Source of the DNA: an uncultured Prevotellaceae bacterium
Lineage (GTDB): Bacteria > Bacteroidota > Bacteroidia > Bacteroidales > Bacteroidaceae
Reading direction: 5' to 3'
DNA length: 35,827 nt
NCBI GenBank assembly: GCA_902797505.1
Contig: CADBSW010000093.1
Coordinates: 1-35,827, forward strand
Shown here: positions 1 through 8,800 of the stretch, piece after piece
How positions within the stretch are numbered: the first letter of the stretch is position 1
How the letters are laid out: every line of letters starts with the position of its first letter
Notes under the pieces: model-generated
Told to the model about the DNA's origin: nothing
Database searches by the model: none
The model's input: only the letters and a program-made list of their open reading frames with translations
Made by a program: the position numbers and the translations under genes

Positions 1-43
1 ATGATTTCTTTCTTTTCTTCTAAACTGTGATGTATGTACATAA

Positions 44-82
44 TGAACCCCAGAAGTTTTTTTGTCTAACTTCTGGGGTTCA
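44..82. repeat. 39-bp palindrome resembling fused insertion-sequence ends
   Basis: Two perfect 15-bp arms (TGAACCCCAGAAGTT at 44-58 and its complement at 68-82) flank a 9-nt centre. The tips begin TG and end CA, and the arms followed by the adjoining GTCT/AGAC resemble terminal inverted repeats of IS3/IS150-type elements from memory. No transposase lies inside, so this could be a collapsed insertion or a tiny MITE. Neither side is followed by a T-run, so a plain intrinsic terminator is less likely. Assignment to an IS family is inference. Confidence 0.5.
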
Positions 83-183
83 CTTCATCTCGAAGCACCC
101 TCCCCCATTGATTATGAAAAAGGATTAAACCCTTGATTGTTTTTCTTTGCTTGCAGGCGACATTTCGTCGTCGTTTCCTGATG

Positions 184-214
184 CAAAGATATGCCGATAA
201 TAATGATCCACAAT
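184..214 (-). promoter_or_regulatory. Bacteroidetes-type promoter reading toward the left edge
   Basis: On the minus strand there is a -7 box TATCTTTG (184-191) and, exactly 19 bp upstream, ATTG (211-214), one base off the -33 consensus TTTG. Transcription would start near 177 and run off the left edge through the 44-82 palindrome. No convincing coding sequence is visible in that direction. Confidence 0.45.
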
Positions 215-308
215 CATCTTTCTTGCCTTTCTCTTGATTAAGTATAGACAAGAAAAACTATCATGGACATAACAAATAAATGGGCAGAAGAAATGTCCAA
301 AGGATCCT

Positions 309-418
309 TATTTCAAAGAGTCCTAATACATAAAACTGGGAGTCCTAGTACTTAAAACTGGGAGTCCCAATACTTAAAACTGGGAGTCCCAATACGTAAA
401 ACTGGGAGTTTTAATTAC
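309..418. repeat. 22-bp tandem repeat array with a palindrome in each unit
   Basis: Four consecutive 22-bp units occupy 331-352, 353-374, 375-396 and 397-418, with a degraded unit at 309-330. Units 2 and 3 differ only at the last base. Each carries the dyad TGGGAGTCCCA (359-369, 381-391; one mismatch in unit 1 at 337-347; the right half is lost in unit 4). The 22-bp spacing is about two helical turns, so the dyads would face the same side of the DNA, as in operator or iteron arrays. There are no spacers between units, so this is not a CRISPR. The array lies downstream of the ATPase gene. Confidence 0.85.
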
Positions 419-427
419 TATTGGTAA

Positions 428-448
428 GAGTCCGGTGTATCCGGACTC
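428..448. repeat. Small inverted repeat
   Basis: GAGTCCGG (428-435) and CCGGACTC (441-448) form a perfect 8-bp stem with a 5-nt loop just after the 22-bp array. It shares the GAGTCC core with the array units. There is no T-run on either side. The role is unknown. Confidence 0.6.
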
Positions 449-517
449 CTTAGAAAAATAAAAGGTCAATGTGTTACAAGCGTAAGGCCTCGGACATGTC
501 TGTGATTTGTTTCGCCA

Positions 518-541
518 TTCACAGGGAACTTACCCTGTGAA
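518..541. repeat. Hairpin downstream of the ATPase gene
   Basis: A perfect 9-bp stem (TTCACAGGG at 518-526, CCCTGTGAA at 533-541) with a 6-nt loop lies 36 bp beyond the 3' end of the minus-strand ATPase gene. It may act as a terminator or RNA end-stabiliser, but it lacks a clear T-tract. The rest of 83-576 holds the repeats listed here and no gene I can support. Confidence 0.5.
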
Positions 542-576
542 CCATAACACAATAGATATAATCCCACGTGTGATAT

Positions 577-1620
577 TTAATATTCTTTTGAGAACCATAG
601 ACGGTAGATAGGATCGACAAACACAAAATGGCCATCCTTTAACTCTATGATATCCTTGGCCTGCAGAATACGCTTGTTCTTACTGATAGTGTTAGGGTTG
701 CCAAGATGATATCTGGATCTTGTTTCAGAGGATGAAAGCTGACTTACATGATCCTTAATGGCACGGAGCATCTCTATCTGACTGACTGCGAGAGACTCCG
801 TGTCGTTGAGGAACATCGGTGAGTTGGTGTTAATCATTTGTTGTAACCCAAAGCTGAAGGACTGTTCTGTGACTTCTACAGTGGTAGAATTCCATATAAA
901 ATAGCAACATTGCTGAAGATACCACGAATGGCATTCGGTAACATCACAGATACGCTCGGCAAATAAAGGAGTTATTGACTTGCCGGATTTTTCAAATGTA
1001 CTAATGATAAACGGCATCCATTCCTCTTTGGGAATCTTATTCAGAAAAAGTAATTGCCCGAAACGGTAAAATGGTGAGTTAGAATTATTGAAAATGTCGA
1101 GCATCATGTGCCGCTTGCTGCCATACAGACAGTAAGAAACATGTTGCTGCTGTTGCCATACTGAACGCATCTTTCCTTCCATGTTTTTGTATTCGGGAAG
1201 ATTTGCCAACTGCTGGTATTCATCAATACACACAATGATTTTTATCTTCTTGGCAACAGCCAGTGTTTCAGGCAGTCGAAGAATGTCCATCTTATCCTGC
1301 TCTTGCGGTATAAACTTCACGTCAAATGCCATGAAGTTAGTAACATCTTCTTTAATGACAACTTGCGGCACGACACCGGTAAGAAATTTCTTTGCGTCCT
1401 GAATACGTTTCTCCAACCTACTTGAAGCACAGGCAATGACCTGACTGGCAAATGTCTTGTAAAACTCAGCTTCAGAACCAATGCTGAAAGCATCGATATA
1501 ACATACCCTAATATTCTTGTCCTCCTCCATCAGCTCCTCCATTGCAACCTTTACTAACGACGACTTGCCCCATCTGCGTGGTGATACTAGCATCACATTG
1601 ATATGTGACAATATATACAA
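577..1620 (-). pseudogene. AAA-type ATPase, 5'-truncated
   Basis: The protein has a Walker A motif (SPRRWGKSSLV, about residues 13-23), a Walker B motif (IIVCIDEYQ, about 128-136) and a C-terminal winged-helix-like end (LGNPNTISKNKRILQAKDII, then FVDPIYRLWF). This is the layout of the large prokaryotic ATPase_2 / DUF234-type family. Members normally carry roughly 35-45 residues before Walker A (a motif around F..R..E...L). Here the frame can only begin at a TTG at 1620, immediately after a 15-bp tandem repeat that places TAA stops in this frame. The head of the gene therefore seems lost or replaced, although an unusual start cannot be excluded. The cellular role of the family is largely unknown. 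Confidence 0.7.
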
Positions 1621-1621
1621 A

Positions 1622-1651
1622 AAGTTACCTTAGGGTAAGTTACCTTAGGGT
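1622..1651. repeat. Two 15-bp direct repeats at the ATPase start
   Basis: AAGTTACCTTAGGGT occurs twice back to back (1622-1636, 1637-1651). Each copy runs into the next so that TTACC and GGTAA form a 5-bp dyad around TTAG. The repeat sits where the missing ATPase N-terminus should be encoded. It could be an operator pair or the scar of a rearrangement. Confidence 0.8.
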
Positions 1652-1716
1652 AAGTTTTATACTACTTTAACAGGTTATGGCAAGAGTCGTACGAGACCAG
1701 TCTCTCCATCAAGTTA

Positions 1717-2877
1717 TTAAAGATACTTCTTAAAGAACGCCAAGGTCTTCTCTTGGAAGGTTTTCGGACAACTATGGGGAATGTCCCATATCTCTGTGTC
1801 GAGCTTGTCGGCGGCTCCCTGACTCTTCCACGTGTCGTTCATGATACCGAAAGCCTTCTCAACGCCAGGCAGCGGAAAGAGTTTGTCACGCTTGCCACTG
1901 ACGAAGAGCATTGGCTTCGGACAGGCCAACGAGGCGATATGCGGGTAGTCGAGATAACGGCGGAGTCCGGGAATACAGTTGGCGAAACCACCATTCTCAC
2001 TGCGCCCATAACGGGTGGTGAGCTGCACATCCGATGTGATCATCCAACAAATAGCGGCACCCACCTTGATACGGTCACTCAAGGCCGACAACATCCACGC
2101 ACGGTAGGCACCCATCGAACAACCCACACAACCGATACGCTCAGCATCCACCTCGGGAAGAGTGGCGAGAAAGTCTGTCCCCGCCATATCATCGTATGTC
2201 ATATAAGCACTCAGATCCACGCCATACATCATCATATTGCCAGCGATCATGTCGTATTTGCTGCGATCCACTCCCTCTGCTCTGCCGCGCTCTCCCCACA
2301 TCGGGGCATCAGCGGAGAACACCACATAACCATGTTTGGCTAAGTAATCCCCGAAGTACTGACCCTCGTAGAGATTATCTGCCCAGGCATCCGCATCCTT
2401 GATAACAGCGGAATCCACGGCAAACGGACGGATCATCTTCTCCTTACCTATATATAGATGGGCACCGTGATCGTGCAGGGCATTCACGGCAGGGAAGGGT
2501 CCTTTGCCATCGGGAATCAACAACAAGGCCGTTACACGGTAGTAACGGGAGAGATTGAAAGCAATCTTCCGCGCTTTATAACCGTCGCGCTGCTCCTCGG
2601 CCAGCACCTCCATATCATAACTGGCGGCAGGTGGCGGTGGTGTGAGCATACACTCGAACACCTTCTCACGAGCCGTCTTCTTCCACTTCTTGAAGTTCTT
2701 GATCTTACTGTTTCCCCACGCCAGCGGATAGTCCAGATCGGCAATCAACTCCTCCATATACACCGGCATGTTCTTGACAAACTCATGGTTCTCCCGCTTC
2801 TGGGCATGACTAACGAATGTGGAGGTCAACAGGAAGACACCTGTTAACAACAACTTTATATATTGTTTTCTTCTCAT
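1717..2877 (-). CDS. Secreted alpha/beta hydrolase (acetylxylan esterase-like)
   Basis: A 386-residue protein with an N-terminal signal peptide (charged start, hydrophobic residues 9-24, SHAQ cleavage region), so it is exported. The alpha/beta hydrolase fold is indicated by the nucleophile elbow GCSMG (Ser254), a likely acid at Asp331 (SGKRD) and His368 (IPHSC) near the C-terminus. The pattern resembles the dienelactone hydrolase / Abhydrolase_7 group of Bacteroidetes, often annotated as acetyl-xylan or other carbohydrate esterases. The substrate cannot be read from sequence. It is a single gene with its own consensus promoter. Confidence 0.8.
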   Translation of the reverse strand: MRRKQYIKLLLTGVFLLTSTFVSHAQKRENHEFVKNMPVYMEELIADLDYPLAWGNSKIKNFKKWKKTAREKVFECMLTPPPPAASYDMEVLAEEQRDGYKARKIAFNLSRYYRVTALLLIPDGKGPFPAVNALHDHGAHLYIGKEKMIRPFAVDSAVIKDADAWADNLYEGQYFGDYLAKHGYVVFSADAPMWGERGRAEGVDRSKYDMIAGNMMMYGVDLSAYMTYDDMAGTDFLATLPEVDAERIGCVGCSMGAYRAWMLSALSDRIKVGAAICWMITSDVQLTTRYGRSENGGFANCIPGLRRYLDYPHIASLACPKPMLFVSGKRDKLFPLPGVEKAFGIMNDTWKSQGAADKLDTEIWDIPHSCPKTFQEKTLAFFKKYL

Positions 2878-2902
2878 TTTAATGAATGATTATAACACTC
2901 TG

Positions 2903-2933
2903 CAAAGATACATAAAAACGAAAGCAATACAAA
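2903..2933 (-). promoter_or_regulatory. Consensus promoter of the secreted hydrolase gene
   Basis: Minus strand: -33 TTTG (2930-2933), exactly 19 bp, -7 TATCTTTG (2903-2910), 25 bp upstream of the ATG at 2877. This is a full match to the Bacteroidetes primary sigma factor consensus. Confidence 0.8.
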
Positions 2934-3025
2934 AAGAAATTCTATTTTAATGAGAAGTGCATGATATGTTATCTAAAGTTATTAAAAAAATCATATGTTT
3001 TGCCTTGTATAAAAGATAAAAATAC

Positions 3026-3033
3026 TATCTTTG
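3026..3033 (+). promoter_or_regulatory. -7 box of the DUF1016 gene
   Basis: TATCTTTG at 3026-3033 is a perfect -7 element. A -33 candidate is TTG at 3005-3007 (18 bp away) or TTTG at 2999-3002 (23 bp, long). Its position rules out the TTG at 3031 as a start codon and supports the ATG at 3070. Confidence 0.65.
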
Positions 3034-3069
3034 TGGAAGCAATGCAAATGGTTGAAAACGATAGGAGAT

Positions 3070-4194
3070 ATGGAGCAAAAACAAATAACAGCAGCATATA
3101 TTGAAGCGGTAAAAGCCATTAAAAAGGCTATATTAGAAAGTCGCTATCGTGCCGCACGCTTGGTAAACAAGGAGGTGCTCGCCTTGTACTATGCTATTGG
3201 CGGATATATTTCCGTTCAAAGCAGATCGGCTAAATGGGGAAGTAATGCTATTGGCACCATCTCAGAATTACTACAACAAGAACTACCAGGATTAAGAGGT
3301 TTCTCTGAAACCAGCATTAAGCGTATGCGCATATTTTATGAGGCATGGTGTTGCATATTTGATAATCGTCCATTGGCAACGGACGATTTACGAACGAACA
3401 TAATTCCTGTTGGAGATAGTGGACGTATTGAAATTCGTCCATTAACAACGGACGAATTAACTCCTGAGGCTTTGGATGCTTTTCTTGCTGTCGGATTTAC
3501 AAACCACTATGAGATTTTGGCTCATAAGAAGGATGTAAAGCAACGACTGTTTTACATAGTTAATTGTGCAACTGGCTTCTGGAGTGGAGACAAGTTGAAA
3601 TATTACATGAAGGATGATTTATACAGCAAACGAGGCTGTATGCCCAACAATTTCACCATAGCCATTGCTAACACAGATTTACGCAATAAAGCATTACGCT
3701 CTTTCAAGGATGAATATCTACTTGACTTCGTTAATATAGAAGATTTTGACGAGGAAGACGAACGAGTGATAGAACAGCAGATTGTTCACAATATCAAGAA
3801 CTTTATCATGGCATTAGGAAATGATTTTTCGTTTATGGGTAACCAGTATCGGCTTATTGTTTCCGAAAAAGAGTATTTCATTGATTTGTTGTTCTTCAAT
3901 CGCCGTCTGCAAGCGCTGGTTGCAATAGAGTTGAAGCGAGGAGCATTTAAACCCGAATACGCAGGGAAGTTAAACTTCTACCTTTCCGCACTCGATGAGA
4001 ATATTAAACTACCCCATGAGAATCCGTCTATCGGTATCATTCTCTGCAGAGACAGGGACTTAAAAACTGTTGAGTTTGCTTTTCGTGACATCAATAAGCC
4101 GATGGGAGTAGCAACATTTCGTACATCGTCAGAATTACCTAAGGAATATCAAGGTATTCTCCCCGAACCAGAAGAACTACGGAAACTAATGTGA
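3070..4194 (+). CDS. DUF1016 / YhcG-type PDDEXK nuclease-domain protein
   Basis: A 374-residue protein. Residues 1-95 match the DUF1016 N-terminal helical domain (ALYYAIGGYIS, WGSNAIGTISELLQQELPGLRGFS, SIKRMRIFYEAW). The C-terminal half carries the PDDEXK core: an Asp in YFIDLLFFNRRL (about 270) and the E-x-K of IELKRGAFKPEYAGKLNFYL (about 290). Between the domains is a linker (about 98-135) containing a repeated RPL-T-D-L motif encoded by twin palindromes. The family is linked to restriction or other mobile defence loci and its activity is poorly known. No partner gene is adjacent; the lone gene converges on the TolC pseudogene. The ATG at 3070 is chosen over the upstream TTG because the promoter overlaps the latter. 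Confidence 0.85.
   Translation: MEQKQITAAYIEAVKAIKKAILESRYRAARLVNKEVLALYYAIGGYISVQSRSAKWGSNAIGTISELLQQELPGLRGFSETSIKRMRIFYEAWCCIFDNRPLATDDLRTNIIPVGDSGRIEIRPLTTDELTPEALDAFLAVGFTNHYEILAHKKDVKQRLFYIVNCATGFWSGDKLKYYMKDDLYSKRGCMPNNFTIAIANTDLRNKALRSFKDEYLLDFVNIEDFDEEDERVIEQQIVHNIKNFIMALGNDFSFMGNQYRLIVSEKEYFIDLLFFNRRLQALVAIELKRGAFKPEYAGKLNFYLSALDENIKLPHENPSIGIILCRDRDLKTVEFAFRDINKPMGVATFRTSSELPKEYQGILPEPEELRKLM
3364..3458 (+). repeat. Twin palindromes inside the DUF1016 gene
   Basis: First dyad: AATCGTCC (3364-3371), 9-nt loop ATTGGCAAC, GGACGATT (3381-3388). Second dyad: AATTCGTCC (3432-3440), 9-nt loop ATTAACAAC, GGACGAATT (3450-3458). Both are perfect stems, are related to each other, and stay in the same reading frame, giving NRPLATDDL and IRPLTTDEL in the interdomain linker. 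Confidence 0.9.
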
Positions 4195-4273
4195 TACATA
4201 AATAACATATCGATAATAACAGTATTATCCACCACCATTCGAGGAGATTCTTAAAAGAAAAATTGACTTAGAA

Positions 4274-5626
4274 CTACTCCCCTATCGCCTGACGGTAGTC
4301 GAGCAGACGGTTGCGGTATTCGGCATAAGCATCCGTACGACGGTCGAGAGCCTGCTGATACAACAGTTGGGCCTCCAGCAGATCAGTCATCCTTGATACT
4401 CCGGCCTTATATTGATCACGATTCAGGCGCAGGTTCTCCTCTGCTTGTTTGATGCTGCGCTCAGCAATAGACAGTTGCAATTGCGACTCGCTGACATCAT
4501 TCCATGCCTTCTGCATACGGATCTTCAGCATTTCCGACTTATCCTGCTGTTCATCGATTGCCTTCTGGTGTTCTATCTTCTTTCGCTTCACAGCATGCGA
4601 CCCACCCCACCAATCGCTGATAGGGATACTGACGGTAGCGAAGACCATCGCAAAGGCACGGTCATTCTCCATGAGGTTGTGGTAGTTGTAGCCTGCGCCA
4701 ACAGCCACGGAAGGGAGATTCTCTCCTACCGCCAGTTTCTTTTGCAATGCGGTAGCCTCCACCTGTTTGCTAAGCAACTGATATTCGGTAAGTCGCTCCA
4801 ACGATTGTTGCTTGTCTGCCTCAGTAGGCGTAGATAACAACGGTTGTGCGGTAAAATCCGTTGTGGGAGGGATGGTAAACAAGGTATCCTTCAATCCGCA
4901 ATACTGACTGATGAGCAGTTTCATCAAAGAGATTCCGTTACGCAACTTAAGTTTCTGACTCTCGATATCATTCTGTCGCAACTCTACCTGTAAGAGATCA
5001 TTACGCATGGCCACACCGGCTTTCACGGCCACATCCACATCCTTATGGATATCCTGAAGGAGCGTCTCCACGGCAGCTATCGTCTTCATCTTCTCCTGCA
5101 GAGAGAGATACTGCCAATAATACTGCTAGGTCGTCTTCTCCACCTCGTTTTCAGAGAGTTGTAACTGCAGTCGACTCACTTCCTCGCCCACCTTGGCGAG
5201 TTTATTGCCATTGGTGATCTGTCCACCGGCATAGATCGGTTGTATAGCACTGATACCAGCAATCGTTCCGTTCTTCATCATCGTCATGCTCATCGGACTG
5301 TTAAGCGAAGCCAACATCTCAGCGGGCAACGACTGAGCCAATATAGGAAGCAGTTCTTCGGGCAACATTTCTCCTGGATTCATATCCATCTTAGCCATGC
5401 CCTTGTTGGCATTAAACCAAGCCCCTGTGCCGCTGATATTCGCAAAATACTTGGTAAACGCCTCCTTGCGTTGCTCCTCAGCCGCAGCAATGGAATGTTT
5501 GGCTGAGCGAATAGCGATGTTATGACTCATTGCAGAGTCTTTCAGTTGCTGCAATGACAAGGTTTTTTGTGCTGTCATCGAGATATGGCAGCATATCATC
5601 AACAAGACAATAATTAGCTTCTTCAT
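4274..5626 (-). pseudogene. TolC-family outer-membrane efflux protein, interrupted by an amber codon
   Basis: Two segments in one frame encode a full-length TolC-type channel of about 450 codons. The first (5626 to 5129) has a signal peptide (MKKLIIVLLMICC...AQ) and the OEP start LSLQQLKDSAMSHNIAIRSAK. It ends at TAG (5126-5128), after which the frame continues QYYWQYLSLQEKM and the long helices of the OEP domain to 4274 (AEENLRLNRDQYKAGVSRMTDLLEAQLLYQQA). Relatives commonly have Glu-Gln at this point, so one base change (GAG to TAG) explains the break. It is the last gene of the RND efflux operon. Possibilities are a recent nonsense mutation, an amber-suppressed gene or a sequencing error. 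TAG terminates other genes in the window, so global recoding is unlikely. Confidence 0.85.
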
Positions 5627-5693
5627 TCTATATTTTATAATCTTTATATTCGCAGTAATATCAATTTCTTCTTTCCTGATAATAGCATACTCA

Positions 5694-5855
5694 CTTTTCT
5701 CCAGAGAAAAGTTCCAAAAGAGCTTCGACCTCTCCCACGCCCATTCCCGAGCTTCGCTCGCCTACCCGTAGCCTTTCTCCTCACCAGGAGAGGGATGTAA
5801 CCGCTCCTACTCGTCGCTCTTACACTATGGTAAGCTCGCCCCATCAAAGGGGCGG
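5694..5855. repeat. Intergenic block of inverted repeats between RND and TolC genes
   Basis: The 235-bp spacer holds several dyads: CTTTTCTC/GAGAAAAG (5694-5711), CGAGC-TTC-GCTCG (5748-5760), CCTCTCC with GGAGAGG across about 60 bp (5729-5793), and CGCCCC/GGGGCG (5837-5854) flanked by GCTT and AAGC. It looks like a degraded repetitive element placed inside an operon, where it may form RNA structure. The apparent 67-residue reading frame across it is low-complexity and not supported. Confidence 0.6.
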
Positions 5856-5861
5856 CTTTTA

Positions 5862-8800
5862 TTATTTTAAATTAACTTTCCAATAGATCACTGGCAGCAT
5901 GGTGACAACCATGATGAGTGAACCGATACCACCGGCAAAGATGGTGACACCTACCGGCATCCAGAAGGAAGAACCGGCGATAATCATCGGGACAACACCC
6001 ACTGCTGTAGTGGCCGTCGTCAGGAAGATAGGCACCATACGGCGCTTACCAGCCTCATAAGCAGCTTGCTTGACTGCTTCATTATAGGCCTTACGGTCGG
6101 TGCGCCAGTCACCATGCTCTGCCACGTATTGCTTGATCAGATCAATGGCATGCTCAAAGATCAGTATCTCGTTACGCATAATCATTCCCATCAGGGTAAT
6201 CACACCCATAATAGACGTCAGTCCTAAGGTGCGGTTCATCAATCCTAATCCGATGAGCGCTCCCGGTATCATAAGGCCTAAGGCTGCTATACATACCAGT
6301 GAGATTCCGAATTTCTTGAAGTTGAACAACAGGAAGAAGAAGATGATCACCATAGCGATGGCCACGCCACCGATAATCATAGGGATGGCCTCCCCATTAT
6401 ATTCGATTTCACCACCTACCTCACAGCGTACGCCTTCGGGCAGAGGGATCTCCTCCTGCATGATCTTTGCTATGCGACTTTCCACCGGAGCTGCATAGAT
6501 ACCGTTGGCAAACTGGGCCGTCACGGTAATACAGCGCTCACCGCCGCGATGCATGATTCGACTCTCACTCCATTGCGGTTGTACCTTAGCCACCTGTCTT
6601 AGTGGAATGGTGGTATTCGGATTGCCCACGCCTGCAGAGAGCATAGACAAGGGGGAGGATATTCCTAAGTTCTCTATATCCGAGAAGGTCATGTCGGCAT
6701 CATCTTTCACGATGATGGGCAACTCATAGTCACCCTCCCAGATCTGTCCTACCCGCAGATCACCGGTAATAGCACTGAGTGCCAATGATGCCTCAGAGCG
6801 GTTGATACCCAACTGCGCAGCGGCGATAGGATCGAGTTCTACGCTGATGAGTGGGTAAGGCTGTAGGAAATCGGTGTGCACCCATTCCAGTTCTGGCATC
6901 TCGCGCATACGATCCATCAGTCGTTCTGCCACCACATGCAGGGAATCGAGATTCTCTCCATAGAAACGGTATTCCAACTCAGGCACCTCCAGATAATCGA
7001 GTCGTTTAAAACGGATATAGGCCCCAGGGAAAGCCTCGCTCCACTGTTCTTGGTATTTCGCGAGCAGGTCTAAGGTGGCTTCCTGCGATACCGTATTGAC
7101 GATAAACTGCGCATAGTTAGCCCCTGCCATCTGCGGTGCATAACAAGTCATAAAGCGTGGTGAAGAACAACCGATAAAGCTGGTGATACACTTCACCTGC
7201 TCATCCTTTTGCATTACGTGTCGCAAAGAATCGGCGATTACCCTTGTGTCACTGATGCCTTTTCCTTCCGGTTGGAAGATCTCCACGGCAAACTGGTCAC
7301 GGTCGGCATACGGGAATTGACGAATCTTCAGTGTCAAGACGATCAATGAAGACAGTAATATCACGGCGATACCCCCTCCTATGGTCAACCAAGGATGACG
7401 GAATGTAGCATCCAGCACACGGTTATATGTTTGCTGCACCCAATGGGTAATCGCATTTCCACCTGTCTGCACCTTATCTGGTTTGATGATCAGAACCTCC
7501 AAGAAGGGTATCACCGTAACAGCCAGCATCAGCGATACCATCAGGTTGATGGTGATGGTAATGGGGAAATCCTCCATCGCATCGTGGAAGGCACCCGTCA
7601 TGGTATATAACAAAGGATAGAAAATCACACAGATACACAGCGTAGCGAGCATCATCGGCATGAAGTATTGCTGAGCCGACACGATGGCTGCCTCACTGGG
7701 TTTCATACCCATTCCTAAATACTCCAGATAACCGTCGATCACCACAATAGAGTTATCGACCACCATTCCAAGCACCACGATAAGAGCTGCCAGCGTGACG
7801 ATGTTCAGTTCAATACCCATCATATACATGATAGCCACCGAGATAAAGGTGCTCAACGGTATGGTGATGGCAGCGACAATAGCTGAGCGAAGTGGGAACA
7901 GCACCATCATCACCAGGATAATGACCACCATGGAGATCAACAGGTCGCGCAAGAAATCACTCACACTCTTACCCACCACCTTGGGTTGATCGGCAATACG
8001 GGTGGTCGTCACGTCGTCAGGAAGTTCTGTAGCGCGGAAATCCGCCAACACTTTATCTACCTCCTTGCCATACTGCACGATATTATTGCCGGGCGTCATC
8101 TCCAACGACAACAAGACACAGGGATGACCATCCTGCTCGATATAACTCTTGTCGGTGTCATACTCACGCACCACACGTGCCACATCCCTTACCCTGACCG
8201 TCTTTCCACTGGCCGGGTCACTGAAGATAATATGATTGGCGATCTCCTCTTCACTGTTTTGTGTAGGTGCTATATGAATAGGTGTCTGCTGGTCGATATC
8301 ACTGATGCTGCCACTCATCGTGGTGATACCCTCAGCCTGCAGTTTGCTGAAGAGCAACTGCTGACCGATGCCATAGGCCTGCAACCGTTGACGGTCAACA
8401 TATAGCGATATCTGTTCTTTCTGTTCACCATATACTCTTACATTAGCTACCGACGGAATACGGCGCAAACGGTCACCCAACTGGTCGGTATAATCTTGCA
8501 GTTCACGATAGCTACGTTCTTTACTCTCTATCGCTATCAGCAGGGCTGAGGTATTTCCGAAGTCATCATTGGCAACAAGTGCCAAGACACCCTGAGGAAG
8601 ACTCTGCTTGAAAAGTGTCAGTCCGTGCTTAATCTTACTCCATACCTCATCCTTGTTATTCACATCGTCATTGAGACGCACCATCACGATGCACATCCCA
8701 TTTTGTGATGTTGTAGTGGTCTTCTTTCGGTTCACCTCACCGTAAGTAAACAGATAACGTTCTAAAGGACGGGCAACCTGTTCTTCCACCTCTTCGGTGG

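Noticed and set aside
66..251. 61-codon minus-strand frame at the left end
   Set aside because: Its start lies upstream of the predicted transcription start, composition is Arg/Lys-rich, and it crosses the palindrome at 44-82.
263..355. Small plus-strand frame of 30 codons starting MDITNKWAEE and ending inside the 22-bp array
   Set aside because: No promoter or conserved family was visible and it runs into the tandem repeat; coding cannot be supported.
331..418. CRISPR-like array
   Set aside because: Units are directly adjacent with no spacers, and no cas genes are present.
3031..3069. Upstream TTG start for the DUF1016 protein
   Set aside because: The -7 promoter box overlaps it; the ATG at 3070 fits the family N-terminus.
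4274..5626. Stop-codon reassignment (TAG read as an amino acid) to explain the split TolC gene
   Set aside because: TAG ends several other complete genes in the window, so general recoding is not supported.
5644..5847. 67-codon minus-strand reading frame between RND and TolC genes
   Set aside because: It covers the inverted-repeat block, is Arg/Gly/Ser-rich low complexity and matches no family.
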